Positions 1-7,678 of a stretch of DNA of 42,616 bases are shown here, in pieces; positions within the stretch are counted from its first letter, which is position 1; each line of letters starts with the position of its first letter. The stretch is taken from the NCBI GenBank assembly GCA_944385395.1, contig CALWXA010000056.1:1-42616 (forward strand), read 5' to 3'. The notes below the pieces were generated by a model. It had not been told where the DNA came from. It was given only the letters and a program-made list of their open reading frames with translations, and ran no database searches. The stretch comes from an uncultured Oscillospiraceae bacterium. GTDB lineage: Bacteria > Bacillota > Clostridia > Oscillospirales > Oscillospiraceae. The position numbers and the translations under genes are program-made.

Positions 1-237
1 CGGCAGGCCGTAATAGAAGAAGAACAACGGAATGAGGAACGGTGAGTTGCGGAGCACATCCACACAGACGGGGGAGATGAGGCGCAGTACACGGTTCTGG
101 GAGGGCTGGAGAAGCGCCATGCCCAGACGGATGAAAAAGCCAAGGATCATGGACAGAACCACGATCTCCAGGGTGGTGATCCACCCGTCGATGATCATGT
201 CCTGATACTTGGTGATAAAATTAAAATTCAGTACCAT
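1..237 (-). CDS. Amino-acid ABC transporter permease, N-terminal part (cut by window edge)
   Basis: Inner-membrane permease of a polar amino acid ABC importer (His/Glu/Gln/Arg permease family). Only the first 79 codons are present; the frame stays open to base 1. The start ATG (complement of CAT at 235-237) is preceded by a GGGAG ribosome site. The residues give a short N-terminus, a hydrophobic segment (WITTLEIVVLSMILGFF) and the start of a second one (DVLRNSPFLIPLFFFYYGLP), including the family's typical 'R-N/G-S/T-P' motif before the second segment. It lies 146 bases downstream of the solute-binding lipoprotein on the same strand, so it very likely forms a transporter with it. The ATPase should lie to the left of the window. 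Confidence 0.85.
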   Translation of the reverse strand, partial: MVLNFNFITKYQDMIIDGWITTLEIVVLSMILGFFIRLGMALLQPSQNRVLRLISPVCVDVLRNSPFLIPLFFFYYGLP

Positions 238-313
238 CGGCAGAATCTCCCACTTCCCCTGCGGTGTCGTACCGCAGGTCATTCTTTTGCCGTCAAAGAC
301 GCATCGGATAGGC

Positions 314-346
314 GGATACCGGCCGGCCAGAGGCCGGCCGGTATCC
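314..346 (-). other. Perfect 15-bp hairpin between binding-protein and permease genes
   Basis: The arms 314-328 and 332-346 are perfect inverted repeats of GGATACCGGCCGGCC around a 3-base loop. No T-run follows on either strand, so it is not a standard intrinsic terminator. Its position just after the binding-protein gene fits an mRNA-stabilising or partial-termination hairpin that keeps the binding protein in excess over the permease. That role is inferred from other ABC operons. Confidence 0.7.
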
Positions 347-383
347 TGTCAAAACACTTAGATTGTTCCGGGTTTCTTATGAT

Positions 384-1208
384 TTACCAGGGAGCGCTGA
401 GGTCGCCGGTGTACTCGGTGCCCCACCACTTCAGATAGGTCTCAGCCTGGAAGCCGCTGCTGATCTGCCAGGAAACGAACATATCCAGGTAACGCACGAA
501 GTCGGCATCGCCCTTGGCCGTACCAATGCAGATAGGATCGGAGGTGTACACGGTGGGCTGAGCTACCATGCCTTCTCTGGTACCTGCCACGTAGTCGATG
601 AGGGTGCCGTCCTCAAAGGTGGCATCGATCTTGCCCTGCTCCAGCTGCAGGAACTGCTCTTCGGAACCAGCGGTATACACGATCTGGGCCTGAGGAGCAC
701 GCTCCAGCACCAGGGACTCACCGGTGGTACCGCGGGTCACGGCTACCTTCACGCTGGGATCATTCAGATCATTCACGGTGGTGTAGGCGGAGCCTTCACG
801 GGTCAGCATCTTGATACCGGTACGCAGGTAGGGAATGGAGAAGTTGACGCTCTGCGCACGCTCCAGGTTGCCGGTGATATTGGCAAAGATCACATCCACC
901 TGGCCGGACTGCAGGGCAGAGATACGGGTCTCGCCGTCCACGGGGACCAGTTCCACTTCCACGCCCAGGACTTCGCCCAGCTTCATGGCCCAGTCTACAT
1001 CGTAGCCCACCATTTCGCCGTTGTCATCATAGTAGCAGATAGGCACACCGCCGGGGTTGACGCCGATCTTGATCTTGCCGTCCTGCAGGATCCGATCCAG
1101 ACGGGACACGCCGCCGTCACCGCTGGTGGGGGCCGCTGCGCAGCCTGCCATGACGCCAACGATCATCAGCAGAGCCAGTACAGTCGCCAATACTTTTTTC
1201 ATCTTCAT
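384..1208 (-). CDS. Amino-acid ABC transporter substrate-binding lipoprotein
   Basis: Extracytoplasmic binding protein of family 3 (SBP_bac_3), 274 residues, the usual size. The N-terminus is Met-Lys-Met-Lys-Lys, a hydrophobic stretch, then a lipobox (VMAGC) with Cys23 as the lipid-attachment residue. The body shows family landmarks: 'KIKIGVNPGGVPICYYDDNG', 'GYDVDWAMKLGEVLGVEVE', the 'SALQSGQVDVIFANIT' block and 'RGTTGESLV'. A GGAGGT ribosome site precedes the ATG. It follows the asparaginase gene by 88 bases on the same strand and precedes the permease, suggesting an operon for uptake of an amino acid or amide. The ligand cannot be read from the sequence; Asn, Gln, Asp or Glu would fit the asparaginase neighbour. 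Confidence 0.9.
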   Translation of the reverse strand: MKMKKVLATVLALLMIVGVMAGCAAAPTSGDGGVSRLDRILQDGKIKIGVNPGGVPICYYDDNGEMVGYDVDWAMKLGEVLGVEVELVPVDGETRISALQSGQVDVIFANITGNLERAQSVNFSIPYLRTGIKMLTREGSAYTTVNDLNDPSVKVAVTRGTTGESLVLERAPQAQIVYTAGSEEQFLQLEQGKIDATFEDGTLIDYVAGTREGMVAQPTVYTSDPICIGTAKGDADFVRYLDMFVSWQISSGFQAETYLKWWGTEYTGDLSAPW

Positions 1209-1296
1209 TCTTTTTTACCTCCATTGCTTTATTTTATCTCTTTGCCCCACCGGACAAAGGAAGATACTTCTGTCTGTCAAAGGAGAAAAACCAGGG

Positions 1297-2298
1297 TCAA
1301 TCCAATGAAAATGCGCAGTGCTTTTGGCCTACCACTTCCCGGTTGTCGTTGATGACCACATCCGGGTAGGCCTGTTCCAGCTCTTCCATCACCCGGTCGC
1401 TGCAGCCCAGCTGCCGGCAGATGTAGAGAGCAATAGATCCGAATTCATCATTGCTGCCGTCCATGATCTTGGCCACCACGCCCACCTGCCGGGAACGGCT
1501 GGCCAGTACATACACGCCCTTGGCGCCGCTCTTGCCCAGGAGATCCGGGTCCGACGCCAGAATGGAGCACACCACATTCTCCCCGGCAATGGTATTGGGA
1601 TAGCGGTGGATCATGGCGGCATTCCGCCGTGCAGCTTCCGCCAGGGCGTCATCGGCGATGAGCTCCGGGCACTGCAGGCGCAGGAACGATGTGGCAATGG
1701 CATGGAATGGTACGGCATACACCGGCACGCCGCAGCCGTCCACGCCTACGGCAATCTCACCGGCGGGCACATCCGTCATGCCCTCAATGGCCCGGAGGAT
1801 CTCATGCTGGGCCAGGGAGTCCCGGCGCCAATAGTCCTCCGTTTTGCCTCCCAGTTCCCGCTGCAGCAGCATCATGCCAAGATGCTTACCGGAGCAGTTA
1901 TGGTAGATCTTCCGCCGGGGCTTTCCCGCCAGCATCAGGGTCTCCGCCGCTTCCGGGCGGTTGGGATAGGTGGGGAGCATGATCATCTGCTCTTCCCGCA
2001 GTCCGGTCTTCTCCATCACCCGCTCCAAAAGCCCCACATGGTACGGATCGCCCCAGTGGGAGGCGGAGAAGATGGCCGCTTCCTCTTCCGTCAGACCGTA
2101 TTTGCGGTCCAGCTCCAGCTGAATGATGGGCAGCGCCTGGATGGGTTTGGAACAGCTGCGGTAAAAGCACCGCCAGTTGGGATCGCCTATGGCTTTCCGG
2201 ACCCCCTCCGGCCCCACAACACAAACCATTCCTTCATGCACGCACTCCAGTACCCCTTCCCGGTACTCCTCAATCAGTGCCTGCGTCTCCAACCGCAT
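1297..2298 (-). CDS. Asparaginase, Rhizobium-type (asparaginase II / ReAV family)
   Basis: Predicted L-asparaginase (Asn to Asp plus ammonia), 333 residues, of the class unrelated to E. coli AnsA/AnsB. The residues I recall as catalytic or zinc-binding in Rhizobium etli ReAV occur here at the same numbers: Ser48 and Lys51 in 'RSCSKP', Ser80 in 'FSASHWGDP', Cys135 and Lys138 in 'HNCSGKH', and Cys189 in 'DGCGVP'. No signal peptide, so cytosolic. It is the first gene of a minus-strand unit with the binding lipoprotein and permease. The ribosome site before the ATG (GAGGCGG, about 7 bases away) is weak. A strong terminator-like hairpin lies about 80 bases upstream in the leader. Activity on another amide cannot be excluded. 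Confidence 0.88.
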   Translation of the reverse strand: MRLETQALIEEYREGVLECVHEGMVCVVGPEGVRKAIGDPNWRCFYRSCSKPIQALPIIQLELDRKYGLTEEEAAIFSASHWGDPYHVGLLERVMEKTGLREEQMIMLPTYPNRPEAAETLMLAGKPRRKIYHNCSGKHLGMMLLQRELGGKTEDYWRRDSLAQHEILRAIEGMTDVPAGEIAVGVDGCGVPVYAVPFHAIATSFLRLQCPELIADDALAEAARRNAAMIHRYPNTIAGENVVCSILASDPDLLGKSGAKGVYVLASRSRQVGVVAKIMDGSNDEFGSIALYICRQLGCSDRVMEELEQAYPDVVINDNREVVGQKHCAFSLD

Positions 2299-2379
2299 GT
2301 TTGTCGCCGCCTCTCTATGATCGTTAAAAAATCTTCAAATCTTGTTTACAGCCCTTGTATCTTGTGGTATAGTGAGTAG

Positions 2380-2404
2380 AAAAAAGGCGCACCAAAAGTG
2401 CGCC
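2380..2404 (-). terminator. Intrinsic terminator in the asparaginase leader (attenuator candidate)
   Basis: On the minus strand the sequence reads GGCGCAC, a 5-base loop, GTGCGCC, then a T6 run, which is a textbook intrinsic terminator. It sits about 80 bases before the asparaginase start, with no gene upstream that would need terminating. An overlapping hairpin (2402-2408 with 2412-2418, GCCGGAA/TTCCGGC) shares its bases, so the two folds exclude each other. This is the geometry of a conditional terminator. Confidence 0.6.
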
Positions 2405-2477
2405 GGAAACCTTCCGGCAAACGTCATTTTCAACGATATAGTCCGGATCATCTCAATACTTTTTGTGCTTTTTTCCT

Positions 2478-2492
2478 TACACCTACGGTGTA
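2478..2492. promoter_or_regulatory. Palindrome TACACCTACGGTGTA in the divergent promoter region
   Basis: A perfect 6-bp inverted repeat with a 3-base centre lies between the divergent asparaginase and AraC-type genes. It could be an operator. I could not fit an unambiguous -35/-10 pair on either strand here, so the link to a promoter is open. The rest of 2299-2568 holds the leader terminator, AT-rich stretches and the AraC gene's ribosome site. Confidence 0.35.
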
Positions 2493-2568
2493 GTATAGCT
2501 TCCTCAAAATGTAAATCCTTTTTTTAGGTCTTAAAATAGCACTATGTTGCTGAAAGGAGGACAATCCC

Positions 2569-3513
2569 GTGAAGCATTGTGTGAACATTGACATCCACGC
2601 CCTGCAGTCCCCCCTTTCCCCGCAGCTGACCACCTATGAGCTGGATGTGTCACCCGATTCCCGGTGGGTGATCCCCCTTTGCAGCCAGAAAATGCATCCC
2701 CACTTCGTCTATATGCAGGAGGGCGGCGAGTTCTGGGCCAGAAAGAACTATTTCACCAGACGCTCCGGACTGCGGTCCTATATGATGGTCTTTACCACCA
2801 GCGGCAGCGGTACACTGACCTATGACGGCACCACCCACGCCCTGGAGCCGGGGGATCTGTTCTGGATCGACTGTTCCCGGTCCCACGAATTCCGCACTGC
2901 GCCGGACCAGCAGAACTGGCACATGGTCTGGATCAATTTCTGGGGCGGCAACGCAGAGAGCTATTACAGCCAGATGATGGAGATCACAGAAAACTGTCCC
3001 GTTATCGCCACACCTCCCTGTTCCGGCATTCCCAACCGCATCCGGGAGATCACCGATGCCTATCGGGTGAATCTGAATCATCTGGAAACGGACATCACCA
3101 TTTCCGCACGGCTCACCACCCTGATGGCCGAGGCCATCAGCGCCGCCATCGCAGAAAGCTCTCCCATGCTCTATGCGGAAAATGCGCCGGACTATGTGGT
3201 ACAGGCCTATGAGTTCCTGACCAAAAATTATATGCACCGGCCTACTCTGGACACCATCGCCGATCTTTGCTCGGTGAACAAATTCTATCTGCAAAAGCAG
3301 TTCAAGCTCTATACCGGGCGGACCCCCAACGAGCTGCAGAATATCCTGCTCATCGGCGCCGCCAAGTCTCTGCTGCGCAAATCCGCCACTCCCGTCAACG
3401 AGATTGCCGCCTCTCTGGGCTTTGATAACGTCAGTTACTTCATCCGGCTGTTCAAGAAGATTGAGGGCGTCACGCCCTACAAGTATCGGGCCAACTGGGC
3501 CAAAACGTCATAA
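2569..3513 (+). CDS. AraC-family transcriptional regulator (cupin plus two HTH)
   Basis: DNA-binding regulator of 314 residues. The N-terminal half is a cupin-like ligand domain ('GSGTLTYDGTTHALEPGDLFWIDC' region, residues about 75-110). The C-terminal 100 residues hold two helix-turn-helix units: 'PTLDTIADLCSVNKFYLQKQF' and 'PVNEIAASLGFDNVSYFIRLF', ending with the family signature 'F-K-K-x-x-G-V-T-P-Y-K-Y-R'. The start is GTG, chosen because AAAGGAGG (2553-2560) lies 8 bases upstream. It is divergent from the asparaginase-transporter unit and may control it, or itself. Cupin AraC proteins often sense sugars or small acids; the effector here is unknown. Confidence 0.92.
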   Translation: MKHCVNIDIHALQSPLSPQLTTYELDVSPDSRWVIPLCSQKMHPHFVYMQEGGEFWARKNYFTRRSGLRSYMMVFTTSGSGTLTYDGTTHALEPGDLFWIDCSRSHEFRTAPDQQNWHMVWINFWGGNAESYYSQMMEITENCPVIATPPCSGIPNRIREITDAYRVNLNHLETDITISARLTTLMAEAISAAIAESSPMLYAENAPDYVVQAYEFLTKNYMHRPTLDTIADLCSVNKFYLQKQFKLYTGRTPNELQNILLIGAAKSLLRKSATPVNEIAASLGFDNVSYFIRLFKKIEGVTPYKYRANWAKTS

Positions 3514-3528
3514 CATGCTTTTTGCGGC

Positions 3529-3563
3529 AAAAAAAGGACCGACCATCAGGTCGGTCCTTTTTT
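3529..3563. terminator. Bidirectional intrinsic terminator
   Basis: The stem GGACCGACC (3536-3544), loop ATCA and GGTCGGTCC (3549-3557) is flanked by an A7 run on the left and a T run on the right. It ends the AraC-type gene on the plus strand and the surface-protein gene on the minus strand. Confidence 0.92.
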
Positions 3564-3574
3564 ATTGCATGGCA

Positions 3575-5356
3575 TCAGCCAAAAATCTTTTTCCGATTCA
3601 GCCACACAGCGCCGCCAGTCAGGGCGCACAGTGCCAGCACGGCAGCCCACAGCGCAGGCTGTCCGGCATCGCCGGTCTCCGGTGCAGAGACCTTATCCGT
3701 GTAGCCCAGGGCATAGGTAGAGAAGCGGTCCGTCTGGAAGCTGAAGATCTGATCGTCTCCCGCCTGAACAGGCAGCTTTTCAGCCTTACCGTCATGGATG
3801 CGCAGCACGAAGAAGGTTCTGCCTTCCGCCTGCAGCTGGGCAGGCACAGCCATACGCACCGTCACCGGCTGAGCCAGCTCCTGCACGGTGCCCAGAACTT
3901 CGCCGTTGGCCTTGAGCAGCACGCTCAGATCGAAATAGGCCGCCAAGGTGTCAGCATCGCCCAGCACCTTCTCTGCCAGAGCTGCATCCGCCTGGCTCAT
4001 CTTATCCATAGCCTGGATCACCAGCTGGGCAGAAATATCTGCGCCAGCGGCAATGGCGTCGCTGACCTTTTCGGCCGTCTCAGCACTGACAGCATCGCTC
4101 GTGCCGGCAGTAATACCATCCACCACTTCCGCAATGGCCTGGTTCAGCTCCTCGGTGCCCTGGGCATCCATGCCCATCTGAACCGAATCGGCAGGGGCGG
4201 AAGGATCCAGCTCCGGCACTTCTGCTTCGATCACACCACCGCAGACCGTGCACACGCCATTCTCATAGTGATGGCTGTGCGTCACAGAGCCGTCTTCGTT
4301 CTGCTCATAGCCCTCAGGCATCCACTGAGCTGCATCCGTGGCAACGGAACCGTTGTTCAGCAGATAGGTGCCGCCGGTGATCTCCAGATCGCCCAGGGTA
4401 CCGTCCACATAGATGGCCACATCCGACCGGCCGGATTTGAAAGTGCCGCCCTTGAAGGTGGCAATGGCATCCTGCTTATCGCCGCCGTCATTGCTGTTGC
4501 CGATAAAGGCAGCATACTTGCTGGCAGAGGTAAAGGTGCCGCCGTACACGGTGGTGGACACCTGGCCGGACTCGCCGGCTACATACAGAGCGTACCAGGC
4601 GCTGTTCACTCCATGCTTATCGCAGCCCACCGTGGTAAAGGTCCCGTCATGGATCTCAGAGGTACCGGCGGAGGTAGAGAAGGCGCCCTGGACGCCGATG
4701 ACCGTGCCGTTATAGAAATAGAGCTCCGGTACGCAGCCGGCATCATTCATATGGCTCTGGATGGTATAGCCCCAGATGTCAGAATTGCAGGCAGAGCAGG
4801 AACGGCCGTCAAAGGTACCGTTATAGATCTTGGTAATACCGGCATTGTATACCGCCGTGGGGGTACCACCGAACCAGCCGTCATAGATGGTCACTTCACC
4901 ATAAGGACGGTTCTTGATGACGGCGCCGCCAGCATAGGTATAGCCGGTGAAGATACCGTTCTCAATGGCCAGGGTTCCGTAGTTGTCCACGGAGCCGTAA
5001 GCGGTAGTAGACGCAGAGGTATCCATGGTGCCCTCACCGGTAATGGTCAGGGTGCCGTTGTTGCAGATCGGCCGGCCCGTAAAGCCAGACGTCACCGTGA
5101 TGGTCTTGCCGCTGAGGTCCAGCGTGACGTCCTTGCCCTCGGCCAGCGTGATGACAGAATCCGCAACAAAGCTCTGCTCCAGCACCACCTTGGTGGCGGT
5201 GCCGGGCTCCACAGCGTCAAAAGCTTCCTGCAAGGAGGCATAGCCCTTGCCATCGATGGAAGCAATATCGCCTTCAGCGCCGTAGGCAGCTGCAGGCAGC
5301 AATGCCAGCAGCAGCGTCAAGCTCATCAGCCAGGCACACAAACGTTTGCTCTTCAT
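3575..5356 (-). CDS. Secreted beta-helix surface protein with C-terminal sorting signal
   Basis: A 593-residue exported protein of unknown function. A signal peptide (MKSKRL, hydrophobic core, cleavage near 'AAAYGAEG') is followed by a beta-helix-like region (about residues 40-340) with many repeats of the type I/V-x-x-G-T-F-x-x-G (ENGIFTG, YNGTFDG, HDGTFTT, YGGTFTS, KGGTFKS, TGGTYLL). Next come a Cys-x2-Cys knuckle (HYENGVCTVCGG), an Ala-rich helical region (about 395-470) and a domain with 'VTVRMAVPAQL'. The C-terminus has APETGD, a hydrophobic segment and NRKK, resembling a cell-wall sorting signal with Ala replacing Leu of LPXTG. It is probably anchored outside the cell as an adhesin-like or carbohydrate-binding protein. 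It has its own promoter and is not in an operon. Confidence 0.75.
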   Translation of the reverse strand: MKSKRLCAWLMSLTLLLALLPAAAYGAEGDIASIDGKGYASLQEAFDAVEPGTATKVVLEQSFVADSVITLAEGKDVTLDLSGKTITVTSGFTGRPICNNGTLTITGEGTMDTSASTTAYGSVDNYGTLAIENGIFTGYTYAGGAVIKNRPYGEVTIYDGWFGGTPTAVYNAGITKIYNGTFDGRSCSACNSDIWGYTIQSHMNDAGCVPELYFYNGTVIGVQGAFSTSAGTSEIHDGTFTTVGCDKHGVNSAWYALYVAGESGQVSTTVYGGTFTSASKYAAFIGNSNDGGDKQDAIATFKGGTFKSGRSDVAIYVDGTLGDLEITGGTYLLNNGSVATDAAQWMPEGYEQNEDGSVTHSHHYENGVCTVCGGVIEAEVPELDPSAPADSVQMGMDAQGTEELNQAIAEVVDGITAGTSDAVSAETAEKVSDAIAAGADISAQLVIQAMDKMSQADAALAEKVLGDADTLAAYFDLSVLLKANGEVLGTVQELAQPVTVRMAVPAQLQAEGRTFFVLRIHDGKAEKLPVQAGDDQIFSFQTDRFSTYALGYTDKVSAPETGDAGQPALWAAVLALCALTGGAVWLNRKKIFG

Positions 5357-5443
5357 CTTTCATGATCTTCCTTTCTTTTGGATGGTAGACAATCCCGCAT
5401 TTCCGGACAGCAGACAGCTGCGGCACGGAATATCTGCTCCTGC

Positions 5444-5471
5444 AGTATAGCACATCCCGCCGAAAATGCAA
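5444..5471 (-). promoter_or_regulatory. Promoter of the surface-protein gene
   Basis: On the minus strand: TTGCAT (5466-5471), a 16-base spacer, TATACT (5444-5449). The start codon at 5356 is about 80 bases downstream. Confidence 0.6.
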
Positions 5472-5567
5472 AGAGGGGATTCCATATTTTTCTCCCCTCT
5501 GCCGGTCTGTTGTCGGCAAAATGACACGGCAGCAGGCAAAAAAGTTTCATTTCCTCCACAAACAGCC

Positions 5568-5597
5568 TTGAATATATCATCCCACATGTGCTATAAT
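5568..5597 (+). promoter_or_regulatory. Promoter of the GntR regulator gene
   Basis: TTGAAT (5568-5573), an 18-base spacer and a perfect TATAAT (5592-5597). The expected start point near 5604 falls inside the TGTATACA palindrome, which suggests autoregulation. Confidence 0.65.
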
Positions 5598-5601
5598 GCT
5601 A

Positions 5602-5611
5602 TTGTATACAT
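5602..5611. promoter_or_regulatory. Predicted GntR operator (TTGTATACAT) at the regulator's own promoter
   Basis: It contains the 8-base palindrome TGTATACA (5603-5610), placed at the predicted transcription start of the GntR gene. The same 8-mer occurs at the dehydrogenase operon promoter and upstream of the TRAP promoter. FadR/FCD-type GntR proteins are known to bind short palindromes with GTnnnAC-type half-sites. The pairing with this protein is inference. Confidence 0.6.
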
Positions 5612-5665
5612 AAATAGAATCCCCAGGGTCGGATCGGCCTGTTCCGGGCAGACAAATCAGCAGGA

Positions 5666-6412
5666 ATGTGTGGTGGCAGTATGGCAACATATGACGAAAA
5701 GAACAAAGCGGAGCTGGCATATAACCAAATCAAGGAAAAGATCCTCTCCCTGGAGTTCCCGCCCCGGTATCCCCTGCGGGAGATCGAGCTGAGCCAGCTG
5801 CTGGACATGAGCCGTACCCCCGTCCGGGCCGCCATCGCACAGCTGATCTCCGATGGGTTCGTGGAGGAACTGGGACCCAAGCGCAATATCGTCAGCAGCG
5901 TTTCGGTGGACTCTTTCATGTCCATCCATCAGGTGCGGGAGGTGCTGGAGGATCTGTGCGTCTGGCTGGCCGCCTACGCTTGGAACGATCCGGTGGAGAT
6001 CGTCAAGATCCGCTCCCAGCTTCAGGAGCAGATCACCATGGCCGAGGAGCTGACCATTGATTCCCGGGCTTTCCTCCGGGCAGACCGGGCCTTCCACCGG
6101 GCACTGGCAGATCTGTCCCGGAATCCGCTGCTGGCCCAGGAGATGATGCGGGTATACGATCTCTACTGGCGCTACATCTTCTATTCCCTGCATATGGACG
6201 CTTCCCGGCAGATCGTGCAGGACCATCTGGACATTTTGGATGCCATCGAAAGCCGGGATACCGGCCGGGCCAAAACCCGGATGCGGGAGCATCTGACCCT
6301 GGCCAAGGACAGCATCCTCATGGGTCTGGCCAAGGGCTTTGAGCCGGTCCGGGAGCTGCCGCTGGTGAAGGGCGGCTACGCCCTGCGCACCGGAGAAAAT
6401 GCCGGAAAATAA
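5666..6412 (+). CDS. GntR-family regulator, FadR/FCD subfamily
   Basis: Transcriptional regulator of 248 residues (243 if Met6 at 5681 is used; neither start has a strong ribosome site: AGGA is too close to the first ATG and GGTGG precedes the second). The N-terminal winged helix reads 'LAYNQIKEKILSLEFPP' to 'LREIELSQLLDMSRTPVRAAIAQL'. The C-terminal FCD domain keeps the metal-binding Asp/His set (Asp and His in 'RADRAFHRALADLSRNPLL', His in 'QDHLDILDAIESRD', His in 'MREHLTLAK'), so it probably senses a carboxylate through a bound metal. Its promoter holds a TGTATACA palindrome repeated at neighbouring operons. It is the best candidate for regulator of the island 6480-15497. Confidence 0.92.
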   Translation: MCGGSMATYDEKNKAELAYNQIKEKILSLEFPPRYPLREIELSQLLDMSRTPVRAAIAQLISDGFVEELGPKRNIVSSVSVDSFMSIHQVREVLEDLCVWLAAYAWNDPVEIVKIRSQLQEQITMAEELTIDSRAFLRADRAFHRALADLSRNPLLAQEMMRVYDLYWRYIFYSLHMDASRQIVQDHLDILDAIESRDTGRAKTRMREHLTLAKDSILMGLAKGFEPVRELPLVKGGYALRTGENAGK

Positions 6413-6419
6413 TGATAGA

Positions 6420-6467
6420 AACAGGAAATTCCCCTTGCTTGAGAACAAGCAAGGGGAATTTCCTGTT
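6420..6467. terminator. Perfect 21-bp hairpin terminator between convergent genes
   Basis: The arms 6420-6440 and 6447-6467 are exact inverted repeats with a 6-base loop. The GC core CCCCTTGCTT/AAGCAAGGGG is followed by AATTT on both strands, so it can work as a bidirectional terminator for the GntR gene (plus) and the aminotransferase gene (minus). Confidence 0.85.
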
Positions 6468-6479
6468 AAAGGAGAATAT

Positions 6480-7655
6480 TCAGAACTCTGCGTCCAGCTT
6501 ATGGAGCAGATCGACTGCGTCTTTCAGCACTTCCATGGAGGAAGCATAGGACAGACGGGCATAACCCTCGCCGTTCTTACCGAAGGCGGAGCCGGGGATC
6601 ATGGCCAGGCGGTACTTGTCGATGGCATAGTTGCAGAAGTCCGCAGCGGTCATGCCGGTCTTTTTGATGTTCATGAAGATGTAGAAGGCACCCTCAGGCA
6701 TCTGGCAGCTGAAGTTCTTCATCTTGTTGATCTCCGCTACCAGGTAGTCACGGCGCCGCTTGAACTCCTGGCGCATCCGCTCAATGGAGCCGTCCTCTTC
6801 CTCCAGAGCGGTGACACCGGCATACTGCACGAATGTGGTGGCGCCGGCAGTCATATAGAAGGACAGGCGGTTCATGGGCTCGATCATATTCACCGGGGCG
6901 GCAATGTAGCCCAAACGCCAGCCGGTCATGGCCATGCTCTTGGAGAAGCCGTTGAGCACGATGCACCGCTCCTTCATGTCGGGCAGGGATGCGATGGACA
7001 CCAGCTGCTGTTCGTCGTCATAGACGAAATGGTCATAGATCTCATCGCTCAGCACGATCAGGTCGTGCTCCTTGGCGATAGCGGCAATGGCCTGCAGGGA
7101 CTCCATGCCCAGCACGCCGCCGGTGGGGTTGCTGGGAGAGACGATGACGATCATCTTGGTCTTGTCGGTAACCAGGGAGCGGATCTGGTCCACGTCCACC
7201 TGATAGTTGTTCTCCTCCAGCAGATCGTAGGCCTTCACCACAGCGCCGGCGATGTTGGGGATCTCATTGTACGTCAGATACACGGGATCCGGCACCAGCA
7301 CCTCATCACCGGGGTTCAGGGTGCTCATCAGCGCCACGAACATGGCCTGGGCCACGCCGGTGGTGACGGAGATCTCCGCAGGCTCGTAGTGCAGGCCGTT
7401 CTCCTTCTCCAGCTTGGCGCAGACCGCCTTTTTCAGCTCCGGGATGCCGTCGCCGTCGGTGTAGCGGGTATAGCCGGCGTCCAGAGCCTTCTTGCAGGCC
7501 TCTACGATGTACTTGGGGGTATCATAGTCGGGCTGACCTACCGTCAGAGCCGTGACCTTGATGCCTTCCCGGGCCAGCTGGCCGCATTTGCTGAACACCA
7601 CCCGGGTGCCGGAGGGGTGGAGATTTTCCAGTCGGTGTGCCTGTTCAAATTTCAT
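6480..7655 (-). CDS. PLP-dependent aminotransferase (class I/II, aspartate/aromatic type)
   Basis: Transfers an amino group between an amino acid and a 2-oxo acid in the cytosol; 391 residues, the normal size. The start is ATG at 7655, preceded by AGGAGGAACG; a longer open frame upstream is not needed. Landmarks: 'VGQPDYDTP' near the N-terminus, 'YTRYTDGDGIPELKKAV', 'VSPSNPTGG' (172-180), 'LSDEIYDHFVYD', the PLP lysine Lys239 in 'NGFSKSMAMTGWRLGY', and 'RLSYA' near the C-terminus. It is the second gene after the 2-hydroxyacid dehydrogenase (23-base gap), so it probably makes the 2-oxo acid that the dehydrogenase reduces. Substrate specificity cannot be read from sequence. Confidence 0.93.
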   Translation of the reverse strand: MKFEQAHRLENLHPSGTRVVFSKCGQLAREGIKVTALTVGQPDYDTPKYIVEACKKALDAGYTRYTDGDGIPELKKAVCAKLEKENGLHYEPAEISVTTGVAQAMFVALMSTLNPGDEVLVPDPVYLTYNEIPNIAGAVVKAYDLLEENNYQVDVDQIRSLVTDKTKMIVIVSPSNPTGGVLGMESLQAIAAIAKEHDLIVLSDEIYDHFVYDDEQQLVSIASLPDMKERCIVLNGFSKSMAMTGWRLGYIAAPVNMIEPMNRLSFYMTAGATTFVQYAGVTALEEEDGSIERMRQEFKRRRDYLVAEINKMKNFSCQMPEGAFYIFMNIKKTGMTAADFCNYAIDKYRLAMIPGSAFGKNGEGYARLSYASSMEVLKDAVDLLHKLDAEF

Positions 7656-7678
7656 GATCGTTCCTCCTGTCTGCTCAC

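Noticed and set aside
384-1352. Plus-strand open frames covering the binding-protein gene, and similar long opposite-strand frames throughout
   Set aside because: These are antisense shadows common in GC-rich coding DNA; they lack ribosome sites and family motifs, while the other strand encodes recognisable proteins.
2478-2492. MerR-type operator with long spacer
   Set aside because: The palindrome resembles such operators, but I could not place -35 and -10 boxes at the required 19-20 base spacing and no MerR gene is present.
2299-2568. T-box or other known riboswitch in the asparaginase leader
   Set aside because: The T-box core sequence and specifier loop pattern are not visible; only overlapping hairpins and a terminator are seen.
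3575-5356. Tandem DNA repeats or a CRISPR-like array in the surface-protein gene
   Set aside because: The G-T-F units repeat at the protein level with varied spacing and codons; there is no regular DNA repeat-spacer pattern.
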